Made by a program: the position numbers and the translations under genes | DNA from: Gemmata massiliana | GTDB taxonomy: Bacteria > Planctomycetota > Planctomycetia > Gemmatales > Gemmataceae | DNA: 64,000 nt | Assembly: GCA_000531095.1 (NCBI GenBank) | Contig: HG799466.1 | Location: 410,049 to 474,048, forward strand | Reading direction: 5' to 3' | Part shown: piece by piece, positions 26,025 to 34,965 of the stretch | Layout of the letters: every line of letters starts with the position of its first letter | How positions within the stretch are numbered: position 1 is the stretch's first letter | Notes under the pieces: generated by a model | Databases searched by the model: none | Seen by the model: the letters and a program-made list of their open reading frames with translations, nothing else | Told to the model about the DNA's origin: nothing

Positions 26025-28334
26025 ATGTCTCTCCCCTCTCGGCGCGAGTTCGTTTGCACCGCGGCGGCGGCCGCTGTGAGTGTTTCGGAGGGCTCGCTCT
26101 CCCGCACCACCGCCGGTGAAGACGCAAAGGCCAATATTTGGGGCCGCGCGATCCTCCCGCAACCGTTCGAGAAAGCGCCGTTCCACGAAGTGAAGGTTCC
26201 GGCCTGGGTGCAAGACAGCACCGGCGCTGGGTACACGCTCTCGGTCATGAGTACCGAGCAGCGCAAGGAAGCCGCGAACGCGGGCGTCACCATTAGCGAA
26301 ATGGGCTTCGTCGATCCGTTCTTCGCATACTACGACAGCAAACTCCTCAAGCGGCGCAATCCGCACGTCGCCCCCGGTAGCCTCAAAAAAGACATCGCCG
26401 AATACCAGAAACTCGGCGTGCGCGTCCTCGGCGTGTACCCGCCCACGCTCCAGGCGGAAGTGTGGGAGCTGCACCCCGACTGGCGCCGGGTCGCGACCGA
26501 TACCGATCAGATCCCCGAAATCGATCTGAAGAAATTCCCGCACGGCGGGATGCTCTGCCCGCTCGGGCCGTATGGTGATTTCTTCATCGATGTGCTCGCC
26601 GAAATCGTCACCGAGTTCCCGGCCGTGAGCGCGTTCAGCTTCGACGGTCTGCACCACGGCGGTGGGTGTTACTGCAAGCACTGCCGTGCGAACTACAAGA
26701 AGGACACCGGCAACGCGATCCCCAAGCACGACATGCAGAGCGAGGGCTTCCGCAAGTACCTGCACTGGGCCGACCGCAAGCTCGAAGACCTTGTTCAGCG
26801 GATGCAGACGCGACTCAAGAAGATCACCCCCGACATCGCGCTCGTGACCTGGACCACAAACGCCGGGCGGTTCGGGCACCTGCTCGACATCCCGCGGAAC
26901 ATGCCCGCCCGCATGAACCTCCTGTTCGACGCACCGGACCAGGAGTTCTGGTTGGATGAAACGAACCGCGGGTCGAGCATCGTCCCGGCGTTCGGCGTGG
27001 CCTACGTCTGGGCCGTGTCGAACCACCGCGTCGCGTTCGCCGAACCGTATCTGATGAGCCGCGGGAACCCCTACGGCAAGGACAGCTTCCCGGCCCACGA
27101 AATCGAGCGCCGGATGATGCTCGCACTCACACACGGCGCCGGACCGAGCCTTGCGATACTCCAGCCCGAGAACCTGAAGCCAGCGGTACACCACTGTTTG
27201 GCCGAAGTGAAGAAGCGCAAACCGTGGCTGACGCACAAAGCGCCCGAACCGTGGGCCGCGATCCTGGTGAGCGACAACACCCGCACCTTCTACGGCCGCT
27301 CGCCGGGGCAGGTCGAAGACCGCTACCTCGCGAACGTGTTCGGTTTCTTCCGGGCCGCACTGGAAGAACACCTGCCCGTCGCACTCGTCAACGACTGGAA
27401 CCTCACTCCCGCCGACCTCGCGAAGTACAAGGTGCTGGTACTCCCAAACGCAGCGTGCCTGAGTGACACCCAGTGCGATGCGATCCGAAAGTTCGTCGAA
27501 CGCGGCGGCGGACTGGTCGCGAGCCTCGATACGGGTCTGTGCGACGAGTTCGGCACGCCGCGCAAAGCTCCGGCGCTGACCGACGTGCTCGGTGCGACTC
27601 ATAGGGGAGTCGCGGTTGCGGGGAAAATCAACGACAAGATCGACGAGAATTTCGCACGCACGCTACCACCGGAATACTGGACGAAGCGCAAGGGCGTGTG
27701 GGATTTCAAGCGCGGAGCGAACCCGCAATCCTTCCTCGACACCGAGAAGCTCACAGATCTACTCGGCAAGGCGCTCGTGACCTTTAAGGGGCCGGTCGCC
27801 CGCGTCGAACCGCTCCCCAAAAGCTCAGTCGACGCGACCGTGCGCACGAAGGACACGCAGGAACCGGAACTGCCCGCGGTGGTGTCGCACAAGTTCGGTG
27901 CGGGCAAGGTCGTGTACCTCGCGGCCGGTGTTGATGCGGCCCATTACTCGTCGTCGTACCCGTACTACCGGCTCGTGCTCGCCGGGGCGGTGCGCGCAGT
28001 CGCAAGTACCCCGCCTCCGGTCGAAGTCAACGCCCCGATGTGCGTGCAGGTCAACACGGTGCGCCAGACCAAGAACGGCGAACGGCTCGTCATTCACCTG
28101 TTCAACGACGTGAACACGACCGCGGGTCACGGGCACCCCGCGGAAGAAGTTCCGCTGCGCGAGGAAGTGATCCCGATCCACGACATCGAGATCAAGCTGC
28201 GGGGCTACAACGTGAAGGAAGTTCGCCAGGAACCGGGCGCTCACGGTTTGAAGTTCACGAAAACCGGTGACGTAGTGACGTTCACCGTGCCAAAGCTCCG
28301 CGTTCACACAATGGCGGTGGTGGAGTTGGGTTGA
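26025..28334 (+). CDS. Tat-exported glycosidase-like protein (GH42-type trimerisation domain)
   Basis: The 769-residue protein begins MSLPSRREFVCTAAAAAVSV, a Tat-like SRREFV signal. The first half looks like a TIM-barrel glycosidase of the GHL6 type (ITISEMGFVDPFFAYYD, FSFDGLHHGGGCYCKHCRAN, ALVTWTTNAGRFGHLLDIPR). Residues about 400-620 resemble the beta-galactosidase trimerisation domain (DLAKYKVLVLPNAACLSDTQ, IRKFVERGGGLVASLDTGLC). The C-terminus is a beta domain (VIHLFNDVNTTAGHGHP). It probably degrades a polysaccharide in the periplasm. The catalytic pair is not assigned. Confidence 0.75.
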   Translation: MSLPSRREFVCTAAAAAVSVSEGSLSRTTAGEDAKANIWGRAILPQPFEKAPFHEVKVPAWVQDSTGAGYTLSVMSTEQRKEAANAGVTISEMGFVDPFFAYYDSKLLKRRNPHVAPGSLKKDIAEYQKLGVRVLGVYPPTLQAEVWELHPDWRRVATDTDQIPEIDLKKFPHGGMLCPLGPYGDFFIDVLAEIVTEFPAVSAFSFDGLHHGGGCYCKHCRANYKKDTGNAIPKHDMQSEGFRKYLHWADRKLEDLVQRMQTRLKKITPDIALVTWTTNAGRFGHLLDIPRNMPARMNLLFDAPDQEFWLDETNRGSSIVPAFGVAYVWAVSNHRVAFAEPYLMSRGNPYGKDSFPAHEIERRMMLALTHGAGPSLAILQPENLKPAVHHCLAEVKKRKPWLTHKAPEPWAAILVSDNTRTFYGRSPGQVEDRYLANVFGFFRAALEEHLPVALVNDWNLTPADLAKYKVLVLPNAACLSDTQCDAIRKFVERGGGLVASLDTGLCDEFGTPRKAPALTDVLGATHRGVAVAGKINDKIDENFARTLPPEYWTKRKGVWDFKRGANPQSFLDTEKLTDLLGKALVTFKGPVARVEPLPKSSVDATVRTKDTQEPELPAVVSHKFGAGKVVYLAAGVDAAHYSSSYPYYRLVLAGAVRAVASTPPPVEVNAPMCVQVNTVRQTKNGERLVIHLFNDVNTTAGHGHPAEEVPLREEVIPIHDIEIKLRGYNVKEVRQEPGAHGLKFTKTGDVVTFTVPKLRVHTMAVVELG

Positions 28335-28402
28335 GGTTCAAAGAGATTTGACGGCGACTGCGCTCGGCACAATCCATGTGGCGAGCGCAGAGCAACTACG
28401 CA

Positions 28403-29911
28403 TCACGCCAGCGCCGCGCGGGTACGCTTCACGACCGGTGAATCGGGTGCGTCCGAGCCTTTCAGCCAGAAGACGGTCGCGGCCAGGAACCGGTCGCGCC
28501 ACTCCGGTGTGATGAACGCCGCGTCTTCCATCACCGACGCGCTGAACTTGTAGTCGTGTGAGTCGGTGCCCTTCAGGAAGATCAGTCGGCGCCCCTCGTC
28601 GATCAGCTCTTTCGCAGCGGCGGGATTTCCGCTCAAAACGCTGAGCGCGGTTTGCGCGGCCTTCTCCTTGTTACGCGACAGTTCGCCATACACTTGCGGT
28701 ACCGTGAACTTGGCGTTCTCGTCGCGTGGGGAAAGTTCATCGATCTTCACGTCACCTATTTTCCCGCGCGACTTCATCGCGTCGCGGAACAGCGGCAGGA
28801 ACGACGCGGCTTGCAAGAGCGTGAATTGCCGCAGCGCGGCGTCGTTGGTGGTGCGGTAGGCGTAGTGCAGCGCGTTCAATGTCGTGAGCGTGTGCAAGCT
28901 CACGATGCCCGGTTGCCGCATCAGGAGTTCGCCGGCACCGAGGAACATCCCGTCCCAAACCGAACGCGGAGCCGCTCCACTTTGGGTGAGTGTGGTCACA
29001 GTTTGGGCCAAGTCGTCTGCTGATCCCGTCCGCAACTCACTCAACACATCCGTGGTCGCAGAACGTGCGGGTTTGGTCGCGTTCGCGGCGCGGAATTCTT
29101 TCGCGCGCTGTGCGTTCTTGCGCCCGGGGCGGTCCGGTTCGAGATCCTCTTTCGCGGGGTTCTTGCCATCGTGCTTGAGCAGCGCAAATGCGAGCGAGCG
29201 CAACACTGGCTCCGCGTGGTGCCAGCCGATCACGTCCAGCACGCGGAACGCATTGCACACGTAGATGATCTTGTGCCCAATGTCGCGGAAGTCGCGGCTG
29301 CCGTACTTCGCGAACAGGTCGAACAGTTCGCCCGCGGTCGCTGTGCGCACCAAACCAGCCACCGCCGCGTCCGCGGCTTCGACGTCCCAGTTGTCCATCG
29401 CGGTTACGAATGTTTCGCGCGCTTGTGGCGCGGTCGGAACCTTCGATTCGTCGGCCGGCTTCATCCGCCAGCCGCTCTCTTTTAGATTGGTGGCCTGTGC
29501 GCTTTTGAAGTTATCGAGCGCCCAGAACAGCGGGAGCCAGCGCTCGTTGTCCGGCCCCGCGAGCGCGGCCTGGTGCGCCGAGTTCACCACCAGCACCGCG
29601 TGGAACTTGAACCCGACGCTCGGGCGCGGTTGCACGTTGCGCACGCCCGCGAGCAACAGCCCCGCGAGCACGTCGCGGTACGCCAATCCCTTCTTGATGC
29701 GTGCCCCGATCTCTTCGAGCAGTTTGTCGCGGTTGGTGTCCTCGATGAGGCGCACGAGTGGTTCGATGTCGGGTGCGAGCCGCACCAAGTCTTTGTCGAG
29801 TTTCGCGTCGTCGGCGCTCACAATGGGGAGCCCGGAGAGGAACCCGAGGCTCCCCGCGCCCAGCGCGGCGGACGTTTGGAGGAACGATCTGCGGTCGGGA
29901 GACGTGGACAT
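28403..29911 (-). CDS. Tat-exported planctomycete hypothetical protein
   Basis: The signal SPDRRSFLQTSAALGAGSLG is a clear Tat motif (RRSFLQ). The 502-residue mature protein is largely helical, with DVLAGLLLAGVRNVQPRPSV, HAVLVVNSAHQAALAGPDNE, and paired His in WHHAEPVLRSLAFAL. Similar proteins are common in planctomycetes; no enzyme family is recognised. Export through Tat suggests it folds with a cofactor in the cytoplasm. It is convergent with the glycosidase-like gene. Confidence 0.72.
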   Translation of the reverse strand: MSTSPDRRSFLQTSAALGAGSLGFLSGLPIVSADDAKLDKDLVRLAPDIEPLVRLIEDTNRDKLLEEIGARIKKGLAYRDVLAGLLLAGVRNVQPRPSVGFKFHAVLVVNSAHQAALAGPDNERWLPLFWALDNFKSAQATNLKESGWRMKPADESKVPTAPQARETFVTAMDNWDVEAADAAVAGLVRTATAGELFDLFAKYGSRDFRDIGHKIIYVCNAFRVLDVIGWHHAEPVLRSLAFALLKHDGKNPAKEDLEPDRPGRKNAQRAKEFRAANATKPARSATTDVLSELRTGSADDLAQTVTTLTQSGAAPRSVWDGMFLGAGELLMRQPGIVSLHTLTTLNALHYAYRTTNDAALRQFTLLQAASFLPLFRDAMKSRGKIGDVKIDELSPRDENAKFTVPQVYGELSRNKEKAAQTALSVLSGNPAAAKELIDEGRRLIFLKGTDSHDYKFSASVMEDAAFITPEWRDRFLAATVFWLKGSDAPDSPVVKRTRAALA

Positions 29912-29957
29912 GCTATCGCTCCGGGAGAGGTGGGCGATCCGAGCGCATTGTACCGCG

Positions 29958-30908
29958 TCACGAGTCGTCGCGCGAAGAACGGTCCCGGCGCTTCACGAGC
30001 GTGACGCGGTTGCCGGTCGCATTGTACCGCACTTCGTCCATGAACGCGCGCATCAGGAGCACGCCGCGCCCGCTCGCGCGCTCGATGAACTCGGGATCGA
30101 GCGGGTCGGGCAGCTTCGTGACGTCGAACCCCGGCCCCTGATCGAGGATGACGAACGTGGCCCGGGCGGGAGTGAGTCGCGCGGTGACCCGCACCCGGCG
30201 CGCGCTGTACGGTTCGCTCCCTCGGCGCTCGCGGGCTAGTTTGTGGAACTCCTCGTCACCGTTCTCGCGCAGGTCGGAACTCACTTCCAAGTTGCCGTGG
30301 TAGATGGCGTTAAGAAGGGCTTCTTCGATCGCGATACCGGCCCGGGTCGCTCCGGTGAGGTCGCACAATCCCATTTCGATCAAATCTTCACGAAACTGAG
30401 CGACGAGCGGCGGGACCAACTGCGGATCGCTCTCGATGATGTACTGCGAACTGCGGCGCGTCATCCCCTGGAGAATCTGGTACCGCCGGTGGGCCGCCTG
30501 ACCAACGGACAAAACGCGATCGAGGACCGGGATCAGATCGTGCGCGAGGGACTGCTTCGCGACGTAGTCCGCGGCCCCGGCCTTGAGCGCGGCGACGGCC
30601 ACACGCTCGCTCCCGCTGCCGGTCATGAGCACGACCGGCACGCGCGCGAACTGCTCGCGCACTTTCTCCACGAGCGTCAGCCCGTCCATCCCGCTCATGT
30701 TCATGTCGGTCAGGAGCAGGGCCGGTTGCGATTTGGTGATGGCCGCGAGCGCTTCCTCGCCGCTCCGGGCGAACGCGACGCGCCAGCCGCCCTGCTGTTC
30801 GAGGAGCCGCCCCACGTAGCGCTGTTCGAGGAGCGAATCGTCCGCGACGAGAATAACCGGCAGGTCCGGTACCGCGTTGGGCGCAGGAACAGGGGGCGGG
30901 CCGGCCAT
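29958..30908 (-). CDS. Response regulator with RsbW-like ATPase output domain
   Basis: Residues about 15-135 form a receiver domain: VILVADDSLLEQRYVGRLLE, phospho-Asp in LLLTDMNMSGMDG, then VVLMTGSG and a Lys in VAKQS. Residues about 165-310 form an HATPase_c_2/RsbW-type domain: GIAIEEALLNAIYHGNLEVS (N box), FVILDQGPGFD, RGVLLMRAFMDEVRYN. Such fusions may bind or phosphorylate an anti-sigma antagonist. It starts 47 bp upstream of the Tat protein gene on the same strand. Partner unknown. Confidence 0.85.
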   Translation of the reverse strand: MAGPPPVPAPNAVPDLPVILVADDSLLEQRYVGRLLEQQGGWRVAFARSGEEALAAITKSQPALLLTDMNMSGMDGLTLVEKVREQFARVPVVLMTGSGSERVAVAALKAGAADYVAKQSLAHDLIPVLDRVLSVGQAAHRRYQILQGMTRRSSQYIIESDPQLVPPLVAQFREDLIEMGLCDLTGATRAGIAIEEALLNAIYHGNLEVSSDLRENGDEEFHKLARERRGSEPYSARRVRVTARLTPARATFVILDQGPGFDVTKLPDPLDPEFIERASGRGVLLMRAFMDEVRYNATGNRVTLVKRRDRSSRDDS

Positions 30909-31139
30909 CGGCGGCTACCTCGCGGCACGGGCGACGTGTGCAGTGTGCGAAAATTCTACCAAATTCCCGGTCCGGTGGCACAACCGACGGGTTCTCGAAT
31001 GTTAAGTGGTTCGTCAGTTATTATAAACGAAGGCGCTCGCGTTATCTGGACGCGCATTGTGGTATCCGGCGGTATGATTTGCGGCACAATGTGAGTGCCC
31101 AGCCGGATACCCTACTAAAACCTGTGCCAGAAATGACAA

Positions 31140-31159
31140 CGGCCGGCATGAGCCGGCCG
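31140..31159 (-). terminator. Short hairpin downstream of basic small protein
   Basis: CGGCCGGC pairs with GCCGGCCG with an ATGA loop. It lies 25 bp after the minus-strand gene ending at 31184. A GTTGTCATTTC tail follows on the minus strand, with few Ts. Confidence 0.55.
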
Positions 31160-31183
31160 AGTGTTCGATCGATCGAATCCGCA

Positions 31184-31438
31184 CTACGCTTTCGGCTGTT
31201 CCGCGGGTGCAGCGGCAGGAGCCGCCTTCGGAGCGGACTTCTTGGCCTTCCGCTTGGCTTCGCGCTCCGCCTTCACCTTCACTTGCCGTTCCTTTTCGGC
31301 GGCGGCGAATTTTTCCATCTCTGCGTTCACCTTCAGGCGCTCGTCCTTCGGGAGGTACACGCCCGGCCCGAGGCGCTGTTCGTACTTCTTGCGGCGCTTT
31401 TCGGTCGCCTTCCGCTTTACGGTCGCGGGATTACCCAT
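31184..31438 (-). CDS. Small lysine-rich, highly basic protein
   Basis: The 84-residue protein is rich in Lys, Arg, Glu and Ala: MGNPATVKRKATEKRRKKYE, PKDERLKVNAEMEKFAAAEK, then KRKAKKSAPKAAPAAAPAEQ. A predicted coiled helix is followed by an Ala/Pro/Lys tail. It may bind nucleic acid. I do not recognise a named family. A divergent methyltransferase gene starts 90 bp away. Confidence 0.65.
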   Translation of the reverse strand: MGNPATVKRKATEKRRKKYEQRLGPGVYLPKDERLKVNAEMEKFAAAEKERQVKVKAEREAKRKAKKSAPKAAPAAAPAEQPKA

Positions 31439-31527
31439 GATCGACTCCGTTAATGGTCTGTGTGCCTAAACTGATTCGGTTTAAGGTATCAGTGCGGTAC
31501 ACGAACGTCGAGGGCGGGCGAGCGATC

Positions 31528-32730
31528 ATGGACCTGGAAGTGTTTCGTCAGTTGTTGACCCCTGTGGGACAGGGCGCGCTGCGCCAGGCGGTCACCCTTC
31601 AGCCCACCGAAGCGACTTTTCTTGCGAATTCCGCGGCGCTCCGCAAGCATCATTCGCCGGAACTTGCGAAGACCGCCCTCGAAACGGCTCTCCTGCGGCT
31701 CAAAGCACGCGACAAGTTCACCGACGCAGACCAGATGTATTTCACGCGAGAGGCGCTCGAACAATCCACGAGCGACGTCGTGGCCCGTCACCGGACCGCT
31801 CGATTCACGGGCTTTGGTCGTGTCGCGGACCTGTGCTGCGGGATCGGCGGCGACGCCCTCGCGTTTGCCTCAGCGGGGCTGATAGTGGAGGCCGTGGACC
31901 TCGATCCGCTGCGGATCGCCATGACAGAAGCGAACGCCGCGGCAGTGGGAGTCAGCGATCGGGTCCGAGTGATCGTAGGAGATGCACTGACTGTACCGCT
32001 CGAAGCGAAAGCCGCGTTCGCCGACCCGAACCGACGCAGCGAAAACCGCCGGTTCCTCAGTCCGGAAGATTACACGCCCTCATTAAGTGCGATTCGGGCA
32101 CGATTCCCGTCAAACTTCCCGCTCGCGGTCAAAATCGCGCCCGGGGTGGCGAAGTCGGACCTTCCTCCGGACGCGGAAGCGGAATTTGTCTCCCTTCACG
32201 GCGAACTCAAAGAGTGCGTGCTGTGGTTCGGCTCGTTACGCGGAGCCACTCGGCGCGCAACGTTACTTCCTTCCGGGGATACACTTGCGGCCGACGCGCC
32301 GGCCGATTCGCTTCCGCTCGCGGAACGGGTCGGTGCCGTGATTTACGACCCCGACCCAGCGGTCACGCGAGCCGGGCTGGTCCACGAACTGGCTACACGC
32401 ATCAACGCCGAACCGATCGACTTCGAGGTGCAACTTCTCACCTCGGAGCAACATACGGTTACGCCGTTCGCGACCGCGTTCCGCGTGGAGCACTCGGCGC
32501 CGTTTCATCCGAAGCACCTGCGAGACTACCTGCGTGAGCACCAGATCGGCCGCGTTACCCTCATCAAACGCGGCTCGCCCGCGGACGCCGACGATGTGCT
32601 CAAGAAGCTCAAGCTCGACGGCCCGAACCACCGCACCCTGCTCCTCACCCGCGTGGCTGGCGCGCATACCGAGATCGCCCGCGGCGCTTCTCAGGGCCGT
32701 TCCTTTATTCACACTGCGGGATGCCGATAA
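31528..32730 (+). CDS. Class I SAM methyltransferase with THUMP-like domain; end runs into ISAs1
   Basis: The ATG at 31528 (MDLEVFRQLLTPVGQGALRQ) is the family-like start. The SAM site is FGRVADLCCGIGGDALAFAS with VEAVDLDPLRIAMTEANAAA. FADPNRRSENRRF is a DPxR-type catalytic motif. A THUMP-like C-terminal domain follows, with KHLRDYLREHQIGRVTLIKR and HRTLLLTRVAGAHTE. The final 13 residues after about GASQG are encoded by the inserted ISAs1 end (from 32692), so the native tail is lost by about a dozen residues. It probably methylates RNA, but this is inferred. Confidence 0.82.
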   Translation: MDLEVFRQLLTPVGQGALRQAVTLQPTEATFLANSAALRKHHSPELAKTALETALLRLKARDKFTDADQMYFTREALEQSTSDVVARHRTARFTGFGRVADLCCGIGGDALAFASAGLIVEAVDLDPLRIAMTEANAAAVGVSDRVRVIVGDALTVPLEAKAAFADPNRRSENRRFLSPEDYTPSLSAIRARFPSNFPLAVKIAPGVAKSDLPPDAEAEFVSLHGELKECVLWFGSLRGATRRATLLPSGDTLAADAPADSLPLAERVGAVIYDPDPAVTRAGLVHELATRINAEPIDFEVQLLTSEQHTVTPFATAFRVEHSAPFHPKHLRDYLREHQIGRVTLIKRGSPADADDVLKKLKLDGPNHRTLLLTRVAGAHTEIARGASQGRSFIHTAGCR

Positions 32731-33932
32731 GCGCCTGTGCTTGGTCCGGGTGTATTTGAAGTTGTTCGATGGCCTCGGGGTGATTCTTGGCCCGGACTCC
32801 GGACAACAAATGAACCACGGCATTGCGCAAGGCCGCGAGAACCTGAGGGGCGGTGCCCTTGCGCACCCGGCACGCGTCCTCGCCCAGAGTTACATCCCGG
32901 ACGTAATGCAACTGATTCTCGATGCGCCAGTGATCCCGAACCAGGCCCAGAAGTGTCGCCGCGTCCGCTCGCTCCGCCGAGAGGCTGGTGATCCCGTGCA
33001 CCACCTCCACCGTCCGCGCGCCCTTCACCATGCGCTCGCGCGTTACCTTGAAGCCCTGTTTGAGTCCCTTCCACATCGGGCTCACCGTCAGGATCCGCGT
33101 GACCTCAAGGGTCCGCTTCTCCCGACGCCCGTGACCCTTGTCCGTTGACGCGGCCGACCGGCGCCGGGACCGATTCAGGGGGAAGTGGGCGCCGCGATCG
33201 AGCGGGCGGCGGTTGCGAACGCGAACCCGCTCTCGATGTCGATGACCAAGGCCGGTTAGTTGTTCTTGGCCACCAGGACGTACTCGCCCCCGGCTTCGAT
33301 CACCTGCTCCACCAGATCCCGTTGACAGAACATGGCGTCGCCCGTCACCACCTTGCCTTTGAGGGGCAGGATCCCCAACAGTTCCAGCGCGGCCTTGTGT
33401 TCGTTGGTCTTGGCATCGACGCGCACCTGGGCCAGCACCGCCTTCACCGCGGGCGCGAACGCGGCGACCAGGTGCTGTCCGGGCACGTCCCCGTCGCGAC
33501 TCCCACGCAGGGTCTTGCCGTCGAGCGCGAGGTGTTCAAACGCGGCGGGGTCGATGCGCCCCTCGATCCAGCGCGACAGGGCGCCTTCGAGTTGTTGCGC
33601 GTCGAATCGTCGGAGCGTGCGCGAGAGCGTGGACGTGGTAGGCGTTTGGCCCCGTCGGAACCCGAGTGCGTGGGCCAGTGGGGTTCCGTGTTGTCGCCCG
33701 AATCGCGCGATCCCGGAGAGGCTCTTGCGTCCCATGAGCAGGGCCAACGCGACGAGTCCCAGAACGGCAGGCAAGGGGTGGACACGACCGTGGCGACTGC
33801 GTGGGTCGGGGAGCGTGGCGAGCGCGTCGTACAGGGTGCGAGGGGGCATGCGCAACTCCGGGACCAAGAGGCAACGCGCCCCGATTACCCAACCGCACTC
33901 AAATCCACAACATGAAACAAGGAACGGTCCTG
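32692..33932 (-). mobile_element. ISAs1-family insertion sequence (about 1240 bp), decayed
   Basis: The terminal inverted repeats are CAGGGCCGTTCCTTTATTC at 32692 and (minus) CAGGACCGTTCCTTGTTTC ending at 33932, mostly identical. The element fills the end of the methyltransferase gene. No matching target duplication was found. It carries one broken transposase gene. Confidence 0.8.
32705..33867 (-). pseudogene. ISAs1 transposase, broken by a stop and a frameshift
   Basis: The N-terminal part (33867-33256) has RTLYDALATLPDPRSRHGRV, LALDGKTLRGSRDG and EAGGEYVLVAKNN, then a TAA where CAA (Gln) would continue NQPALVIDIESGF. The C-terminal part (33085-32705) lies in another frame: GLKQGFKVTRERMVKGARTV, LGLVRDHWRIENQLHYVRDV. 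Both halves are typical ISAs1 sequence, so the gene is inactive through at least two changes. Confidence 0.82.
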
Positions 33933-33937
33933 CGAGG

Positions 33938-34400
33938 GGTGCGACATGCGCGTCGGTCGAGGACGGTCACGGTCGGCACGAGGAGCGATACGTGACCGTG
34001 ATCCACGACCCCGAAGGGTTACCGGCGGTTTGGACGGACGTGGGCGCGGTCGTGGTGGTCGGGTGCGAGCGCGCGGCGAACGGGACGAGCGCTCGCGCGT
34101 GCCACTTCTACCTCACGAGCCGACGCGGGGCGGCCGAGGAGTTGGGCAGTTACGTCGTCGCTGGGGCGCAGAGAACGGTCCGCACTGGTGCCGCGATATC
34201 GCGTTCCGAGAAGACTAGAACCGGACCTGCGATACGAACGCCGGTGCCAACGTGGACGTGGTTCGGCGGGTTGCCGCCTCGCTCCTCAAGCAAAATCCCA
34301 CGCGCGGGAGCATCAAGGCCAAGAGATTGAGTGCCGGATGGGACCAGCAATACCTCGGCGAGTGCTACAAGGATTCAAGGCAAATTAGATGCGTTGATCC
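33938..34400 (+). pseudogene. Older ISAs1-family transposase C-terminal remnant
   Basis: On the plus strand, HEERYVTVIHDPEGLPAVWT, FYLTSRRGAAEELGSYV, then (frame-shifted) ENGPHWCRDIAFRED and RRVAASLLKQNPTRGSIKAK match the C-terminal part of ISAs1-type transposases, split over several frames. The newer ISAs1 element ends 5 bp before it on the opposite strand. It is a degraded relic. Confidence 0.65.
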
Positions 34401-34418
34401 TGTTCGGAGTGTGACCGA

Positions 34419-34461
34419 CAATGAAATTGGGCGCTGAACTGTTCAGCGCCCAATTTCATTG
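34419..34461. repeat. 43-bp perfect inverted repeat (21 + 1 + 21)
   Basis: CAATGAAATTGGGCGCTGAA (then C) is repeated in inverted form with a single central T. It would form a very stable hairpin. No T-run follows on either strand and no gene is adjacent, so a transcription terminator is possible but not certain. Confidence 0.75.
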
Positions 34462-34965
34462 ATCCCATTTGAAGGCCCGATTGGGCGATCTCACTCGGCC
34501 CCTCAACGCGGGAAGGTCAATTGACCCTTACTCGATATTCGAGTTGCGTATTCCGGCGCAAATTGTGTATTCGGATTAAATCAAAAAGCTCTAACGGCTG
34601 TCGCGTCAGGTCACAGAGGTTTAAGAACATCGGCAGGAGACGAGAGCCGGAATAGCGTCTCACTTGCTCGGCTGAACCTCAAAAAGGACCAGTGGCGTGC
34701 AGCCCTTAAATGCCCGGTGGCGACTCGGTATCAGAGAGGAGATTAGTAGCACCTGTCATCAGATGTACTCCTCACCGTCGGCTAAGGACAGATAGAAGTG
34801 AGGCACCGATAGAGCCGACTATCAATCGGTCTGCCACTTAGTAAATTACCGCACCTTCCCGGAGACGCAACAAAAATCTGGTGCAGACACGCCTTTTTCA
34901 ACAAAGAGCACCCTAAAATCTTCTTGGGTGCAAAGTTAGCGCACAGCTTATTTTGGCAAATCCGA
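34462..34965. other. Intergenic stretch of about 500 bp, lower GC
   Basis: No gene is seen. The region is clearly less GC-rich than its surroundings and follows the IS remnants. It ends at the stop of the HDOD-kinase gene at 34966. Confidence 0.5.

Noticed and set aside
33145-34330. Plus-strand frames across the ISAs1 element.
   Set aside because: They are antisense to the transposase remnant; only the part after 33938 matches a transposase.
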